Under the pieces are notes generated by a model. That model was given only the letters and a program-made list of their open reading frames with translations. It did no database searches and was not told the origin of the DNA. Both the position numbers and the translations under genes were made by a program. This document shows positions 16,376 through 24,936 of a stretch of 64,000 nt of DNA, one piece after another. This DNA is from Halocatena marina (GTDB lineage Archaea; Halobacteriota; Halobacteria; Halobacteriales; Haloarculaceae). The DNA lies in the NCBI RefSeq assembly GCF_023276375.1, contig NZ_JALLPK010000002.1, positions 248,001-312,000 on the forward strand. The letters are read 5' to 3'. Numbering within the stretch: position 1 is the first letter of the stretch; each line of letters begins with the position of its first letter.

Positions 16376-17989
16376 GTGGCTGCTGATTCAGATGGTGATA
16401 TTCCTCCGAATCAAAACAAGCCACACAGCGCAACCCGCTTCCTTGGTGTGGTGATTCTTCTTTCCATCGCATGTGTCTGGTTTTTCCGACCGTGGCTCCA
16501 CGGGCCGATCTACGGCCTCTACACAACACCCATCCTCTGGGTTGGTATTCCCGTGTGTCTGCTCATCGGGGTCATCGGGCTTGACCGGATCAACTACCCA
16601 GCAGCGCAGCAGGCGCTGGTGATCATCTGTATCGTTGGGTTGCTAGCGCTCACATCTGTGTCCGGAACGTTTGCAGCGAACACGCTCGGGCAGGCAACGA
16701 TGCAAGAAAGCCACTCGACAGACCACCTTCTCGAGACGGATCCCGTACAGCCTCGGGTGCTCCCGAAGGGCGTCGCCGATCGCTACGCTGGAAACACGCT
16801 GAACCTGCCACAGTATCAGGTCACAGAGAGCGATATCACGTTCCAGAATGGCACGCCCTACTGGTCGTATGCCCTTGCTCCAGATGGGATGTGGAACTAT
16901 CTCACAAAGAAACAGACCGGGACGGTCTTGATCGACATGACGAGCCAGAACACCGCTGTGAATACGGTGCGAGGTGAGATGCAGAAGGGGATCAGGACAG
17001 CGTTCTACAACGACTACAACTGGCACCTCCTCAAGCGCGGGGAGTACCTCGCCCACTACGAAGACCCGTTCATGGTCATCCACAACGATCAGCAATACAT
17101 TGCCGTGCCGTACACGGTACCGGCCTTCCACTGGCTGCCAATCCCCCATACCACGCCGACGTGGGGTGGAGTGATGCTAATCGACGCGAATGGTGAGATT
17201 ACCGATCTCTCACCGGAGAAAGCTCGCAAGCACCCGGCGTTGAAAGGCCAGAAGCTCTATCCCTTCGACCTCACGCGTGATCGGGTCGCCGCGACCAAAT
17301 ATCGTCACGGTATCATCAATACGCTCACGTCTCACAAAGACGAGATCGAGGTGGCGCCTGTTCCGGGAGATGGGAATGATCAGCCGTTTCTCATCCCCAC
17401 TACAGAGGGTCCAATCTATGTGGTAGCTGCCGAACCGTACGGGACGGCCCAAGGGCTAAGTGAGATCTGGATGGTTGACGCGCGCACGGGCCAACAGTAT
17501 CGATACACACCGAATGGCTCATTGTTCGGCCCTCGGAAGGCGACCGACTATATCCGCCAAGCAGCTCGGACCACTGATTGGAATCGATTTACCCCAGCCG
17601 AACCGATTCCGGTCGTTATCGACGACCAACTTTACTGGGAAGTTCAGATCGTCCCCTCCGACAACAGCGGCGTCGCCTATACTGCCTTTGTTAACGCACA
17701 GAATAGCGAGGTCCACGAGGTTGAGACAACAGCGGCAGTCACGAATTTCCTGCAGAATGGGGCTGTCCCAGCCAACCAGACGTCTGACCGGGATGACAAC
17801 GAGTCACCAACGTCACCAACCATGATCGTCGAACGGGTTGCCCCGAACGGAAGCGTCATCGGAACGCTGACCATCTACGAAAATGAATCAATCCGAATCG
17901 TTCAGCAGAACGAGACTGATGCAGGCAACCGCACGACCGAAAGTCGGACGATGAGCGGGCCGATGGGCTCATCGCTTGCTGGGGCATAG
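16376..17989 (+). CDS. Large haloarchaeal membrane-anchored protein, unknown function
   Basis: 537 residues from a GTG. Three hydrophobic helices lie at about residues 22-95 (VVILLSIACVWFF, VGIPVCLLIGVIGL, ALVIICIVGLLAL), followed by a ~420-residue hydrophilic domain with many aromatic residues (TPYWSYALAPDGMWNYLTKK, FHWLPIPHTTPTWGGVMLID, RTGQQYRYTPNGSLFGP). The large domain is probably outside the cell, and the end has several N-x-S/T sequons. No catalytic motif recognised. Apparently monocistronic. Confidence 0.8.
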   Translation: MAADSDGDIPPNQNKPHSATRFLGVVILLSIACVWFFRPWLHGPIYGLYTTPILWVGIPVCLLIGVIGLDRINYPAAQQALVIICIVGLLALTSVSGTFAANTLGQATMQESHSTDHLLETDPVQPRVLPKGVADRYAGNTLNLPQYQVTESDITFQNGTPYWSYALAPDGMWNYLTKKQTGTVLIDMTSQNTAVNTVRGEMQKGIRTAFYNDYNWHLLKRGEYLAHYEDPFMVIHNDQQYIAVPYTVPAFHWLPIPHTTPTWGGVMLIDANGEITDLSPEKARKHPALKGQKLYPFDLTRDRVAATKYRHGIINTLTSHKDEIEVAPVPGDGNDQPFLIPTTEGPIYVVAAEPYGTAQGLSEIWMVDARTGQQYRYTPNGSLFGPRKATDYIRQAARTTDWNRFTPAEPIPVVIDDQLYWEVQIVPSDNSGVAYTAFVNAQNSEVHEVETTAAVTNFLQNGAVPANQTSDRDDNESPTSPTMIVERVAPNGSVIGTLTIYENESIRIVQQNETDAGNRTTESRTMSGPMGSSLAGA

Positions 17990-18170
17990 CGCGGCTCGTC
18001 CGTCGCTCACCAGCATCACGATTTTGCTGGACCCCTATCTGACTGGGGAGGAAAACACCGTTCCGAAGGGTTGTCTTTCGACGTATCCAAGCGAGAATGA
18101 CGATGCAACACGCTAGCTCTTCCAATCTTGTCGGAACGCTGTTGGTGCGCTATTCCATGCTTCTCCGTGA

Positions 18171-18219
18171 CCTTATGTAACATTCGGCCGTCTCTACAGG
18201 CACCGGATGTTACATAAGG
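18171..18219. repeat. Inverted repeat with 17-bp arms
   Basis: Arms 18171-18187 (CCTTATGTAACATTCGG) and 18203-18219 (CCGGATGTTACATAAGG) are complementary with one mismatch, separated by 15 bases. It may be an operator pair, a cruciform, or the residue of a small mobile element. No gene starts next to it. Confidence 0.6.
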
Positions 18220-18511
18220 CCATATCAGCCACTGAAGTACGCCGATCGACAGTCGCCTGTTCAACTACCGTTGGAGTAAGTACAGAGGTGATATTGCGAC
18301 AAATGATTGCAGATTAGCGAGTGGATAATTTTCAGGTATCGAGTGGTTCAATGCTCACACAGCGGTCGTGAAAGACCTTCGAAGAGGCAGATCTGGCCTG
18401 AGCTGCTGTACAGACGATTCACGAGAGTTCAGTAGCGACACCGCGTCTGTGGTTCCGGTTACCCGTTACCGAGGGAAAAGGTAGTATCCAAGCCATTAGG
18501 TACCAACCGGT

Positions 18512-18573
18512 TGCTTCCGAAATTGCTGTCTCGTTACACCAATAGGGTCGTAATGGACAGTCGTTCTCCGTAG
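18512..18573. repeat. Dispersed repeat, copy A
   Basis: About 62 bp that recur with few changes at 27341-27401. Both contain TGCTGTCTCGTTACA and TAGGGTCGTAATGGA, ending in CCGTAG. Likely the end of an insertion sequence or a MITE relic. Confidence 0.6.
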
Positions 18574-18723
18574 TGATGGAACTTCGGTCGAATAACGATC
18601 TCAGTTGCTGAGCCCATGTTTTTGCGTGTATTATTGACACTTCCCGGCATGGATGACTAACTGATTATCCTGTCATATCCAGAACGTTCGATTGGCAGCG
18701 AGAAAGATACGACTGAATCGCGG

Positions 18724-18918
18724 TTGTTCGCCCCAAAGCTTCGAATTATTGTTACCGATGGTGAGAAAACAGGGACACGCCCCGTCACATTGTCTCACCG
18801 CCAGGTCGGTGGCGACCAGGAGGGGGATGCGATTAAGACCGTTGCGGATGCTGGCATCATCATCGTTCCAACCGATGAAGACATCTCAGATGGAAACCAG
18901 TCATTCTACCGCTTTATT
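18724..18918 (+). pseudogene. 3'-end fragment paralogous to gene at 20517-21026
   Basis: Encodes FAPKLRIIVTDGEKTGTRPV followed by TLSHRQVGGDQEG and DAGIIIVPTDEDISDG. The intact gene 2 kb downstream has SPKLRIIVTEGEKTGERPVI, HPRLGGDQQ and DAGITVVPADDTDDDES. Only the C-terminal domain survives, without membrane helices or start. A truncated duplicate. Confidence 0.75.
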
Positions 18919-18947
18919 CTGACAAAAGGGAAAAGATTCAATACATT

Positions 18948-18967
18948 ATGGAAAGTATACTTTCCAT
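18948..18967. promoter_or_regulatory. 20-bp perfect palindromic operator
   Basis: ATGGAAAGTATACTTTCCAT is a perfect palindrome ending 3 bp before the ATG of the DUF2178 gene, which is followed by an XRE-type repressor. Occupancy would cover the start region of a leaderless transcript; autorepression by the XRE protein is the likely function. Confidence 0.7.
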
Positions 18968-18970
18968 CTC

Positions 18971-19357
18971 ATGTACACTCGCCAACAGGTTGGTGCAATT
19001 TCGGTCCTCGGAATCGGTTTCCTCCTAATTACGTTCGTCCCGGCAGCTCTCGAGTCACGGGGGGCCACAGACCTCATCGTCGGACTCGCCATCACTGGCG
19101 GCGTTCTCCTGAGCACCGGCAACCTCTGGCTTGAGAGAGTACTCGCTAGTGAGGGCAAGTACGATGAACGGCAGATGGCCATCCGCTATCGATCGGGGTG
19201 GATTGTTTTTTGGATTCTTATATCGACGATCTGGGCAATTTGGAGTATCGAGTTCTTCACCGATCTAAGACTGCCGGAGGGGTGGTTTGCGGTGCTCGGC
19301 GCAGGTGGGTTTTTGCTGCAGAGCGCGACTCACGTCCTGCTCAAACGACTGATGTGA
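18971..19357 (+). CDS. DUF2178-type four-helix membrane protein
   Basis: 128 residues with four hydrophobic helices; the cytoplasmic loop ASEGKYDERQMAIRYRSGWI has the YDERQ motif of the DUF2178 family. Such proteins are regularly followed by a small XRE repressor, as here (16-bp gap). Function unknown, possibly membrane-stress related. The start ATG follows a 20-bp palindrome immediately. Confidence 0.85.
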   Translation: MYTRQQVGAISVLGIGFLLITFVPAALESRGATDLIVGLAITGGVLLSTGNLWLERVLASEGKYDERQMAIRYRSGWIVFWILISTIWAIWSIEFFTDLRLPEGWFAVLGAGGFLLQSATHVLLKRLM

Positions 19358-19372
19358 CTCGGAGGGCTACCC

Positions 19373-19576
19373 ATGGAAAATACACTGAAGGTCTGGCGGG
19401 CAAAGCGAAACCTCACCCAGAAGGAACTGGCGACTGAAGTCGATGTTTCGCGACAGACGATTAATGCAATCGAAGGGGGGCGATACGACCCGTCGCTCGA
19501 ACTCGCTTTCAAACTGGCGGCGTACTTCGACTGCCGGATCGAGGACCTCTTCGATCCCGAATTGGATCGATCCTGA
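19373..19576 (+). CDS. XRE-family HTH repressor
   Basis: 67 residues, a stand-alone HTH_3 domain: RAKRNLTQKELATEVDVSRQ then TINAIEGGRYDPSLELAFKL and DCRIEDLFDPE. Length and sequence match YozG-like one-domain repressors. It is co-transcribed with the DUF2178 gene and probably binds the palindrome at 18948-18967. Confidence 0.93.
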   Translation: MENTLKVWRAKRNLTQKELATEVDVSRQTINAIEGGRYDPSLELAFKLAAYFDCRIEDLFDPELDRS

Positions 19577-19799
19577 GTGCCGGACTCTACCGTGCTCTTC
19601 TGGTTACTGAGCCGTCGGAGAGCAAGCAACTGAACGGTCAACCGCTCGTACTCTCTTGTCGAAGGGTTGTCAGATGGTAGAGGTTGGACGAAAACGTCCG
19701 GCCTCTGGGTGAATTTCACGTTTCAGTACAACCGTTCAATCGGCTCACGAAGCAGAACGGGAACAGACCCTTTTCCCACGCCGAGGTAGCTGCCTGCTT

Positions 19800-20030
19800 T
19801 CAGTCTCCACCTAATTCCGCGAGTGTAAGGAGAAGACTCGGAACAATCAACAAGATGAGGCCGCCAACGATCAGAACGAGCGGGAGTACGAGAAGTCCCA
19901 TGTCTGTCAACAACCAGAGCCCGAGGCCGCCAAGCAGGGCGAGCAGACCGATGAGGCGGAGGAGCCATATGATAGCACCTTCGAGTTCCGAATCTGCGAC
20001 TACGTCCGCAAGTTCGAGGATATCGTCCAT
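19800..20030 (-). CDS. Small hydrophobic membrane protein
   Basis: 76 residues starting MDDILELADVVADSELEGAI, then two Leu/Gly-rich helices separated by LLTDMGLLVLP and a C-terminal LTLAELGGD. No family recognised. The second ATG at 20030 is preferred to the one at 20036. Isolated on the minus strand. Confidence 0.6.
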   Translation of the reverse strand: MDDILELADVVADSELEGAIIWLLRLIGLLALLGGLGLWLLTDMGLLVLPLVLIVGGLILLIVPSLLLTLAELGGD

Positions 20031-20242
20031 TAACATGCAGTCCTCAGAGCTGCAGCATCATATATTTCGGTGCCCCCGTGGAACCAACAACTATCCCTGT
20101 GCGTTTGTCGCAGGGGGCTCAACAGAAGCGTTCACTGACGGGGCTCGTTTTGTCAGTATCCCAGTGTTGGAATGACAAATGGTGTCTCAGGCCGCTGATG
20201 GTAGCTTAGAAGTTGGAACAGTACAGCATTGAAACGAAACAA

Positions 20243-20518
20243 CTATGGGCCAACGAGCAGCCAGATCGCCCCTGCAAGCATCCCAATCCCGAGTGCGCGT
20301 GTTACCCAAACCTTCCAGACTGGTGGCTCGATCTCGCTCATTCGGAGAGTACTCCCACCGGCACCAAACTGTGCGGTTAGTCGCGTACGCATAGATGGTT
20401 TGATAACACGTAGTCCGCCGATCACGAGAAGAAGGAGACTGTGCACGATGTCGGTAGCGGGAGACGTTTCAACGCCATCAAGTATGATTGATGAGACGAT
20501 GACAAACAGTGGATCCAT
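20243..20518 (-). CDS. Small membrane protein, three helices
   Basis: 91 residues from ATG 20518: MDPLFVIVSSIILDGVETSP, a second helix IVHSLLLLVIGGLRVIKP and a C-terminal helix VTRALGIGMLAGAIWLLVGP. No family recognised. Its start codon overlaps the oppositely oriented ATG at 20517 within CATG, unless the true start is at 20566, which would overlap the neighbour further. Confidence 0.55.
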   Translation of the reverse strand: MDPLFVIVSSIILDGVETSPATDIVHSLLLLVIGGLRVIKPSMRTRLTAQFGAGGSTLRMSEIEPPVWKVWVTRALGIGMLAGAIWLLVGP

Positions 20519-21026
20519 GACAGCAATTAAGATTAGACGAGGGACGCTGTCGATTACCGATGACACAGTGCAAATAGAGACTGGACTGTTCAGCTCTATG
20601 AAACGGCTCTACGAGCAAAGCAGACCAATCTTCGCTTTCCTCAGCTTCAGTCTGCTGCTTGTACCAGTCATGGGGGTTTTTGACCCACTCCCGTTAGCAC
20701 GAGAGATGGTACTGTTTCTTCTTGTTTTTGTTATCCTTATGCTAGCTGACTCTGCTCTAGGCACAAAAGTCCGGAACAATATTGCGTCGGCAACAGAAAT
20801 CCGCCGGACAGCCATTGATCATGTCGAGTATGCACCGAGCTCATGGGTTCAAAGTCCGAAGCTCCGCATCATCGTTACTGAGGGTGAGAAAACGGGTGAA
20901 CGACCGGTCATATTGTCACACCCCCGACTTGGAGGCGATCAGCAACTGGAGCGTTTGATTCAGGCCTTCGGGGATGCCGGTATCACCGTTGTTCCAGCAG
21001 ATGACACAGACGACGATGAGAGCTGA
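20517..21026 (+). CDS. PH-like membrane protein with two TM helices
   Basis: 169 residues. An N-terminal strand pair (IKIRRGTLSITDDTVQIETG), two transmembrane helices at about residues 35-80, and a cytoplasmic region starting RRTAIDHVEYAPSS with SPKLRIIVTEGEKTGERPVI and a final helix/strand DAGITVVPADD. The architecture equals that of the protein at 49978-50673 and of the fragment at 18724-18918, a small paralogous family in this window. The C-terminal pattern (I-x-V, K-L-x-I, gap, helix) is PH-like. Function unknown. Confidence 0.72.
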   Translation: MTAIKIRRGTLSITDDTVQIETGLFSSMKRLYEQSRPIFAFLSFSLLLVPVMGVFDPLPLAREMVLFLLVFVILMLADSALGTKVRNNIASATEIRRTAIDHVEYAPSSWVQSPKLRIIVTEGEKTGERPVILSHPRLGGDQQLERLIQAFGDAGITVVPADDTDDDES

Positions 21027-21290
21027 GCACAACGGGTCAGTCAGACGACCAGACCCAGATTGAACGTGGATGAGATGCCCCGAGACGGACCATACGGTAG
21101 GAGGGAATACTGCACGAGAATATACTCCTATCGCCGTACGGTAATCGGCAGGGCGGTAGAAGCATATCATATCCAGACAATCGATGAGAATCGCTAACCA
21201 AGGAATACAGCACGAATCGTCGCAGCCCTCAGTAGTGACACGAACTGAACGATCTCCCTGCGTATTCCTGTGCTTCAACTCACCAGACAG

Positions 21291-21691
21291 TCAGTCTGTC
21301 TCACCGTCAGTCGTGGTCCCGGCCAAGCCGACGCGACTGCGTCGCCGATACAGATAGCCAAGCGCGACAACGATTACCGGTACATAATACCCGAAAAAAA
21401 GAGACACATCGCTACGGCTCCACTCGCGCCCCACAGCCACGGATTGGGTGCCCACGGAGCGTCGCTGGCACGGAGTTTGCGAGCGTCTAACCACAGACAG
21501 CCAACGAAGACGGGAGAAGAAAACGTGGCGATGATCATAGCCAGGCCAAAACCGAGAAAAATACTCCGTATGAGCGGAGTCTCTGGACAGTTAAATAATC
21601 TGACTACACCGGTGCCAAACAGGACGGGCAATACGAGAAGCGGAAGGAGGGTCCCGTACCACCAATTCGAATAGTACTGTCGTGCCGTCAC
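21291..21691 (-). pseudogene. Frameshifted four-helix membrane protein
   Basis: From a GTG at 21691 the frame gives TARQYYSNWWYGTLLPLLVL through GAVAMCLFF, then goes out of frame at the A7 tract 21394-21400. The next frame continues FFGYYVPVIVVALGYLYRRR to the stop at 21291. A change of +1 (or -2) in the homopolymer restores a product of about 133 residues with four helices. This may be a real slippage mutation, programmed slippage or a sequencing artefact. Family not recognised. Confidence 0.6.
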
Positions 21692-21860
21692 AAATTATTG
21701 TCGAATTGATAGATGATGTATGTATTGGTTTTCACGAACCGGCTATGGATACCAGTGGCTGTCCTCGGAAAAGTCAAAATGCTGAAACAGACGGTGGTTT
21801 TGAGAACTCGCTCGGTATCAAGTAGGTCGTCCTCAGAGACGGTTACCATAATGACTTCGT

Positions 21861-21983
21861 CATGACTGCCACCTCCCTATGGCTGATCGCCTCGCAACGC
21901 GCATTCTGTCACTGCCTGTCCACCCCATCTCTCTGAACGAAATCGCCCACATCGTGGATACAGTTACCCAGCTCTCATCGTAA
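21861..21983 (+). pseudogene. C-terminal fragment of a DegT-type aminotransferase
   Basis: Reads HLPMADRLATRILSLPVHP and then EIAHIVDTVTQ before a TAA at 21981. The intact aminotransferase at 39161-40234 ends HLPMADRLSTRVLSLPVHP and EISHIVDTVNEHSP. Nothing upstream of the HLP motif is left. A relic of a paralogue or of a copy of the same gene. Confidence 0.75.
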
Positions 21984-22123
21984 CCAATCCGTAATTCCAT
22001 GATAATCTACAGAAATAGCATCTACGGTGTGATGGGTCGATTAGGAATTCTTGCATTCATTTGCAGTCACGTGATTGTATTCCAAACCTTAAATTCATAT
22101 CATAGTGAGACCAATCAGTTATC

Positions 22124-22336
22124 ATGGACCTCCTCACACTTGGAAATGGTCTCATCGTTCGTTTGGGTCTCTATCTCCTCATTTTCTGGCCAACAGTCAG
22201 CTATTACATCTTCACAGATTTACAGCAGTGTGACGCGAATCAACCAGTCCTCGAGAGTATAGGATACGGGTTCTTTGGAATCCTTGGACTCTTTGTTTAC
22301 CTTGCAAAGCAAGAGCGTGCAAAGGCAGTACATTGA
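22124..22336 (+). CDS. Small membrane protein (70 aa)
   Basis: Starts MDLLTLGNGLIVRLGLYLLI, two hydrophobic helices, and a C-terminal charged LAKQERAKAVH. Not recognised. Preceded by an AT-rich stretch suitable for a promoter. Confidence 0.5.
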   Translation: MDLLTLGNGLIVRLGLYLLIFWPTVSYYIFTDLQQCDANQPVLESIGYGFFGILGLFVYLAKQERAKAVH

Positions 22337-22907
22337 TTGACGCAGACGATTCATAGTTAGTCAGTAAGATAATTACTTCTCGAATGTTGCTCTGTCGTGA
22401 TGCGGCGCTGCGCATCTGCTGAATCGCCTGGTTCGACATCCAGCAGGGGCGCCACAACGAGAGCGAATCCATGTATGCACGACTCTTTGCACAGTACGAC
22501 CTACCACACAAGGGCGGCTGGCTCCACGAGCTCGCAGTAGTCCTGTCCACGATCAGCGATGGGAGATCGTCACGAGGGAGTCCGCTGTCGTCATATCTGT
22601 CCCGACGGCGGAAACAGTTGGCACTGTAATCGACACACGGTTCGAAAGTCGTTTTCCAATCATGTAGAATGCTTTCAGCGAAGGAGCTACCGCTGACCAT
22701 GAGATGACGGGAGTCTCCCCGAAGCATATCGACATTTCAACAGATGTGCAATATGTTTTGTGGCCGAGTATGTCGATGACGATCGTTGTGCGAGCGCTTT
22801 CCCGGTGTAGTCGACAACACGCTCACTCTTATGTAATCGTGAGTACAGATACCGACGCCGAAACCACCATGAGTACGTGAGAGAATCGGGCTGTAGTGGA
22901 CTTTGAC
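22337..22907. other. Debris between small membrane gene and alcohol dehydrogenase
   Basis: About 570 bases. A plus-strand frame at 22471-22629 (MYARLFAQYDLPHKGGWLHE, ending SYLSRRRKQLAL) has the look of an interrupted gene, but no family is recognisable and no start or partner segment is left. Confidence 0.3.
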
Positions 22908-23975
22908 CTACGACGTGAAGTCGTTACAGACAGGAATTCCCATGGTGTTGTAGTCGGTCATCGAAGCCAATTCGTCGGGAACTTGATGGATATCGATTGT
23001 CTTATCCACAAGTTTGGTCGGATCGATTTTTCCCGTCCGAATCATCTCGAGCATCTCAGGATAGCGCGATGGTTGAAGGCCAAGCGAACCGTAGAAGTCG
23101 ATCTCTTTGGCGACAAAAGCGTCAGTCGGGAGCGATATCATTCCTTCTTCCTCGCTCGTCGTGAGCCCAATCTGGACGTGGCGACCGTTTTTCCCGAGTG
23201 AATTAACTGCATTTTGACATGTTGTGGCGATCCCAAGCGCATCAGCTGATACATCTGCTCCACCGTTAGTCATGTCCTGGATCTCTACAGCGGGGTCGTC
23301 GACTTCTGAGGCATTGACTGTCGCCGTTGCTCCGAGTTCCTCTGCCTTGCGGAGTTTCTCGTCCATGAGATCGACTCCAATGACGTTTGCGCCGAGCGCG
23401 TTCGCGATGTGGACCGCTGAGAGGCCGATTCCGCCGAGTCCATGAATTGCGACAGTTTCACCGTTGCCAACATCTGCTCGATGGGCCATCGCATGGTACG
23501 ACGTCATGAACCGACAGCCGATTCCCGAGGCGGTGTCAGGTGTAATCTCGTCGGGTAACGGGACAGCATTGATATCTGCGTGTGGGATATGCACCTCCTC
23601 TGCGAACGCCCCAGGGGCTTCGTCCATGAACCCGAGCCCAACGTGATTCTCACAGATGTTTTCGTGACCGTTGCGGCACAACGAGCACTTGCCGCAGGCG
23701 AAGTTGAACGGGATCGCAACGTTATCACCCTCGGAAACGTTCTCGACATCCTCTCCGACCGAAATGATCGTTCCACACGGCTCGTGCCCAAGGATTTGTG
23801 GCGGATCAGGACGATAATTGAACCAGTCCCAGTCGCCCTGCCAACAGTGCCAATCAGACCGACAGACCCCACAGCCGTTGACTTTTGCGACAGCTCCGTG
23901 GGATTCGGGCTCTGGTCGCTCCATATCTTGAACTTCAAGCGGTTCTTGGAATTCCTCTAGTACTACTGCTTGCAT
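22908..23975 (-). CDS. Zinc-dependent alcohol dehydrogenase (MDR superfamily)
   Basis: 355 residues from ATG 23975 (MQAVVLEEFQEPLEVQDMER). Catalytic zinc ligands are in NGCGVCRSDWHCW and GHEPCG; the structural zinc loop is CGKCSLCRNGHENIC. The NAD(P)-binding Rossmann motif is GLGGIGLS (about residues 180-187), followed by GVDLMDEKLRKAEELGATA. It probably oxidises a short or medium-chain alcohol or sugar alcohol. Apparently monocistronic. The upstream in-frame start at 24017 would add 14 residues not typical of the family. Confidence 0.93.
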   Translation of the reverse strand: MQAVVLEEFQEPLEVQDMERPEPESHGAVAKVNGCGVCRSDWHCWQGDWDWFNYRPDPPQILGHEPCGTIISVGEDVENVSEGDNVAIPFNFACGKCSLCRNGHENICENHVGLGFMDEAPGAFAEEVHIPHADINAVPLPDEITPDTASGIGCRFMTSYHAMAHRADVGNGETVAIHGLGGIGLSAVHIANALGANVIGVDLMDEKLRKAEELGATATVNASEVDDPAVEIQDMTNGGADVSADALGIATTCQNAVNSLGKNGRHVQIGLTTSEEEGMISLPTDAFVAKEIDFYGSLGLQPSRYPEMLEMIRTGKIDPTKLVDKTIDIHQVPDELASMTDYNTMGIPVCNDFTS

Positions 23976-24261
23976 TTCTTTCCCATCTACGATGCCACGA
24001 AGTAAATAATCTTTCATGCATGAATTGTTGTTTATTTGTTTTTAGTGGAAATTTAATGTGGTATCAACATCGGTCTTCGTCTGAGGTAGCCTCCTACCAA
24101 TGAGTCGACTCGTCGTTGATAATGCAAGACACAGCAGAGGATAATAATCGACTCCTTGGCTGTTACCTTCCATCACAGGCACAGAAGATATTTACACATG
24201 TCCTAATAGATGATACTATGATAAAATTTATATTCATCATATATCCGTTGCGATTATTGGT

Positions 24262-24483
24262 ATGATACTGATAACAAGTGCTATGACACCAATTGTACCC
24301 AACCATTCAGAATCAGCCGCTATAGTACTCACTTTGGTCGGCAGTAGCTTTGTAATTTCATCGTTCTATGATTTTGTAGCGAATGAACCAGATGATTTTG
24401 ATATTGGTCAGTACCACTTCTGGACCGTCAATTTACTCACATTACTTACGCTCGGATGGGTTGGGTATCAATGCTTGAAATAG
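24262..24483 (+). CDS. Small membrane protein (73 aa)
   Basis: Begins MILITSAMTPIVPNHSESAA, two helices flank an acidic loop FYDFVANEPDDFDIGQYHF. Not recognised. An A/T-rich promoter-like region precedes it. Confidence 0.45.
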   Translation: MILITSAMTPIVPNHSESAAIVLTLVGSSFVISSFYDFVANEPDDFDIGQYHFWTVNLLTLLTLGWVGYQCLK

Positions 24484-24685
24484 GTTGGTAACTGTGTTCG
24501 ATTCTGGTGGAGAATGGTGGTCGAATTCGGCTGTTCTGAGCAGTTTGTTGGGATTGAGACGAGGGGAACGGCGTAGACAGTCGTCTCCACAGAAGCCCTG
24601 TTCAGATAGTAAGAACACAGACGTCGAACCTTGTACAACAATCAGGTACCATTGAAGGTAGTTGTTGGATAAGGGATAGAGAGGG

Positions 24686-24936
24686 ATGACAGAACAAAAC
24701 CCTCCCATTGTGCCAGATCTACTCCCGAAATATCTGATGGATAGGATTCCAAAACAGAACATCCGCACGCTCGAAGCGATGGAGGACGATATCGCCGAAC
24801 TGATCGAATACAAGCGCCGTCAAGGGCACCGAATCCATCGCGAAGCACAAATGAAAAATCGACGTATCAGAGCACAAGGCTGCGTTCTAGCAGTTTCCGA
24901 TAGTCGTGATCATCCGTATCTGCAATCCGAGCAGCA
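24686..24936 (+). pseudogene. Likely decayed small haloarchaeal ORF
   Basis: From ATG 24686 the frame reads MTEQNPPIVPDLLPKYLMDR and QNIRTLEAMEDDIAELIEYK, which resembles the opening of a widespread haloarchaeal small-protein family (helical pattern of the form L-P-x-x-L-V-D-x-L-x-x-x-D-x-x-T-L). After about residue 50 the match fades, and the open frame runs on into the antisense of the P450 gene to 25066. The listed end is where that gene begins. Confidence 0.4.

Larger units (their letters stand above)
17990..18723. other. Non-coding debris region
   Basis: About 730 bases without an intact gene. It holds the inverted repeat at 18171-18219 and a 62-bp dispersed repeat at 18512-18573. Remaining open frames show no motif. 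Confidence 0.4.
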
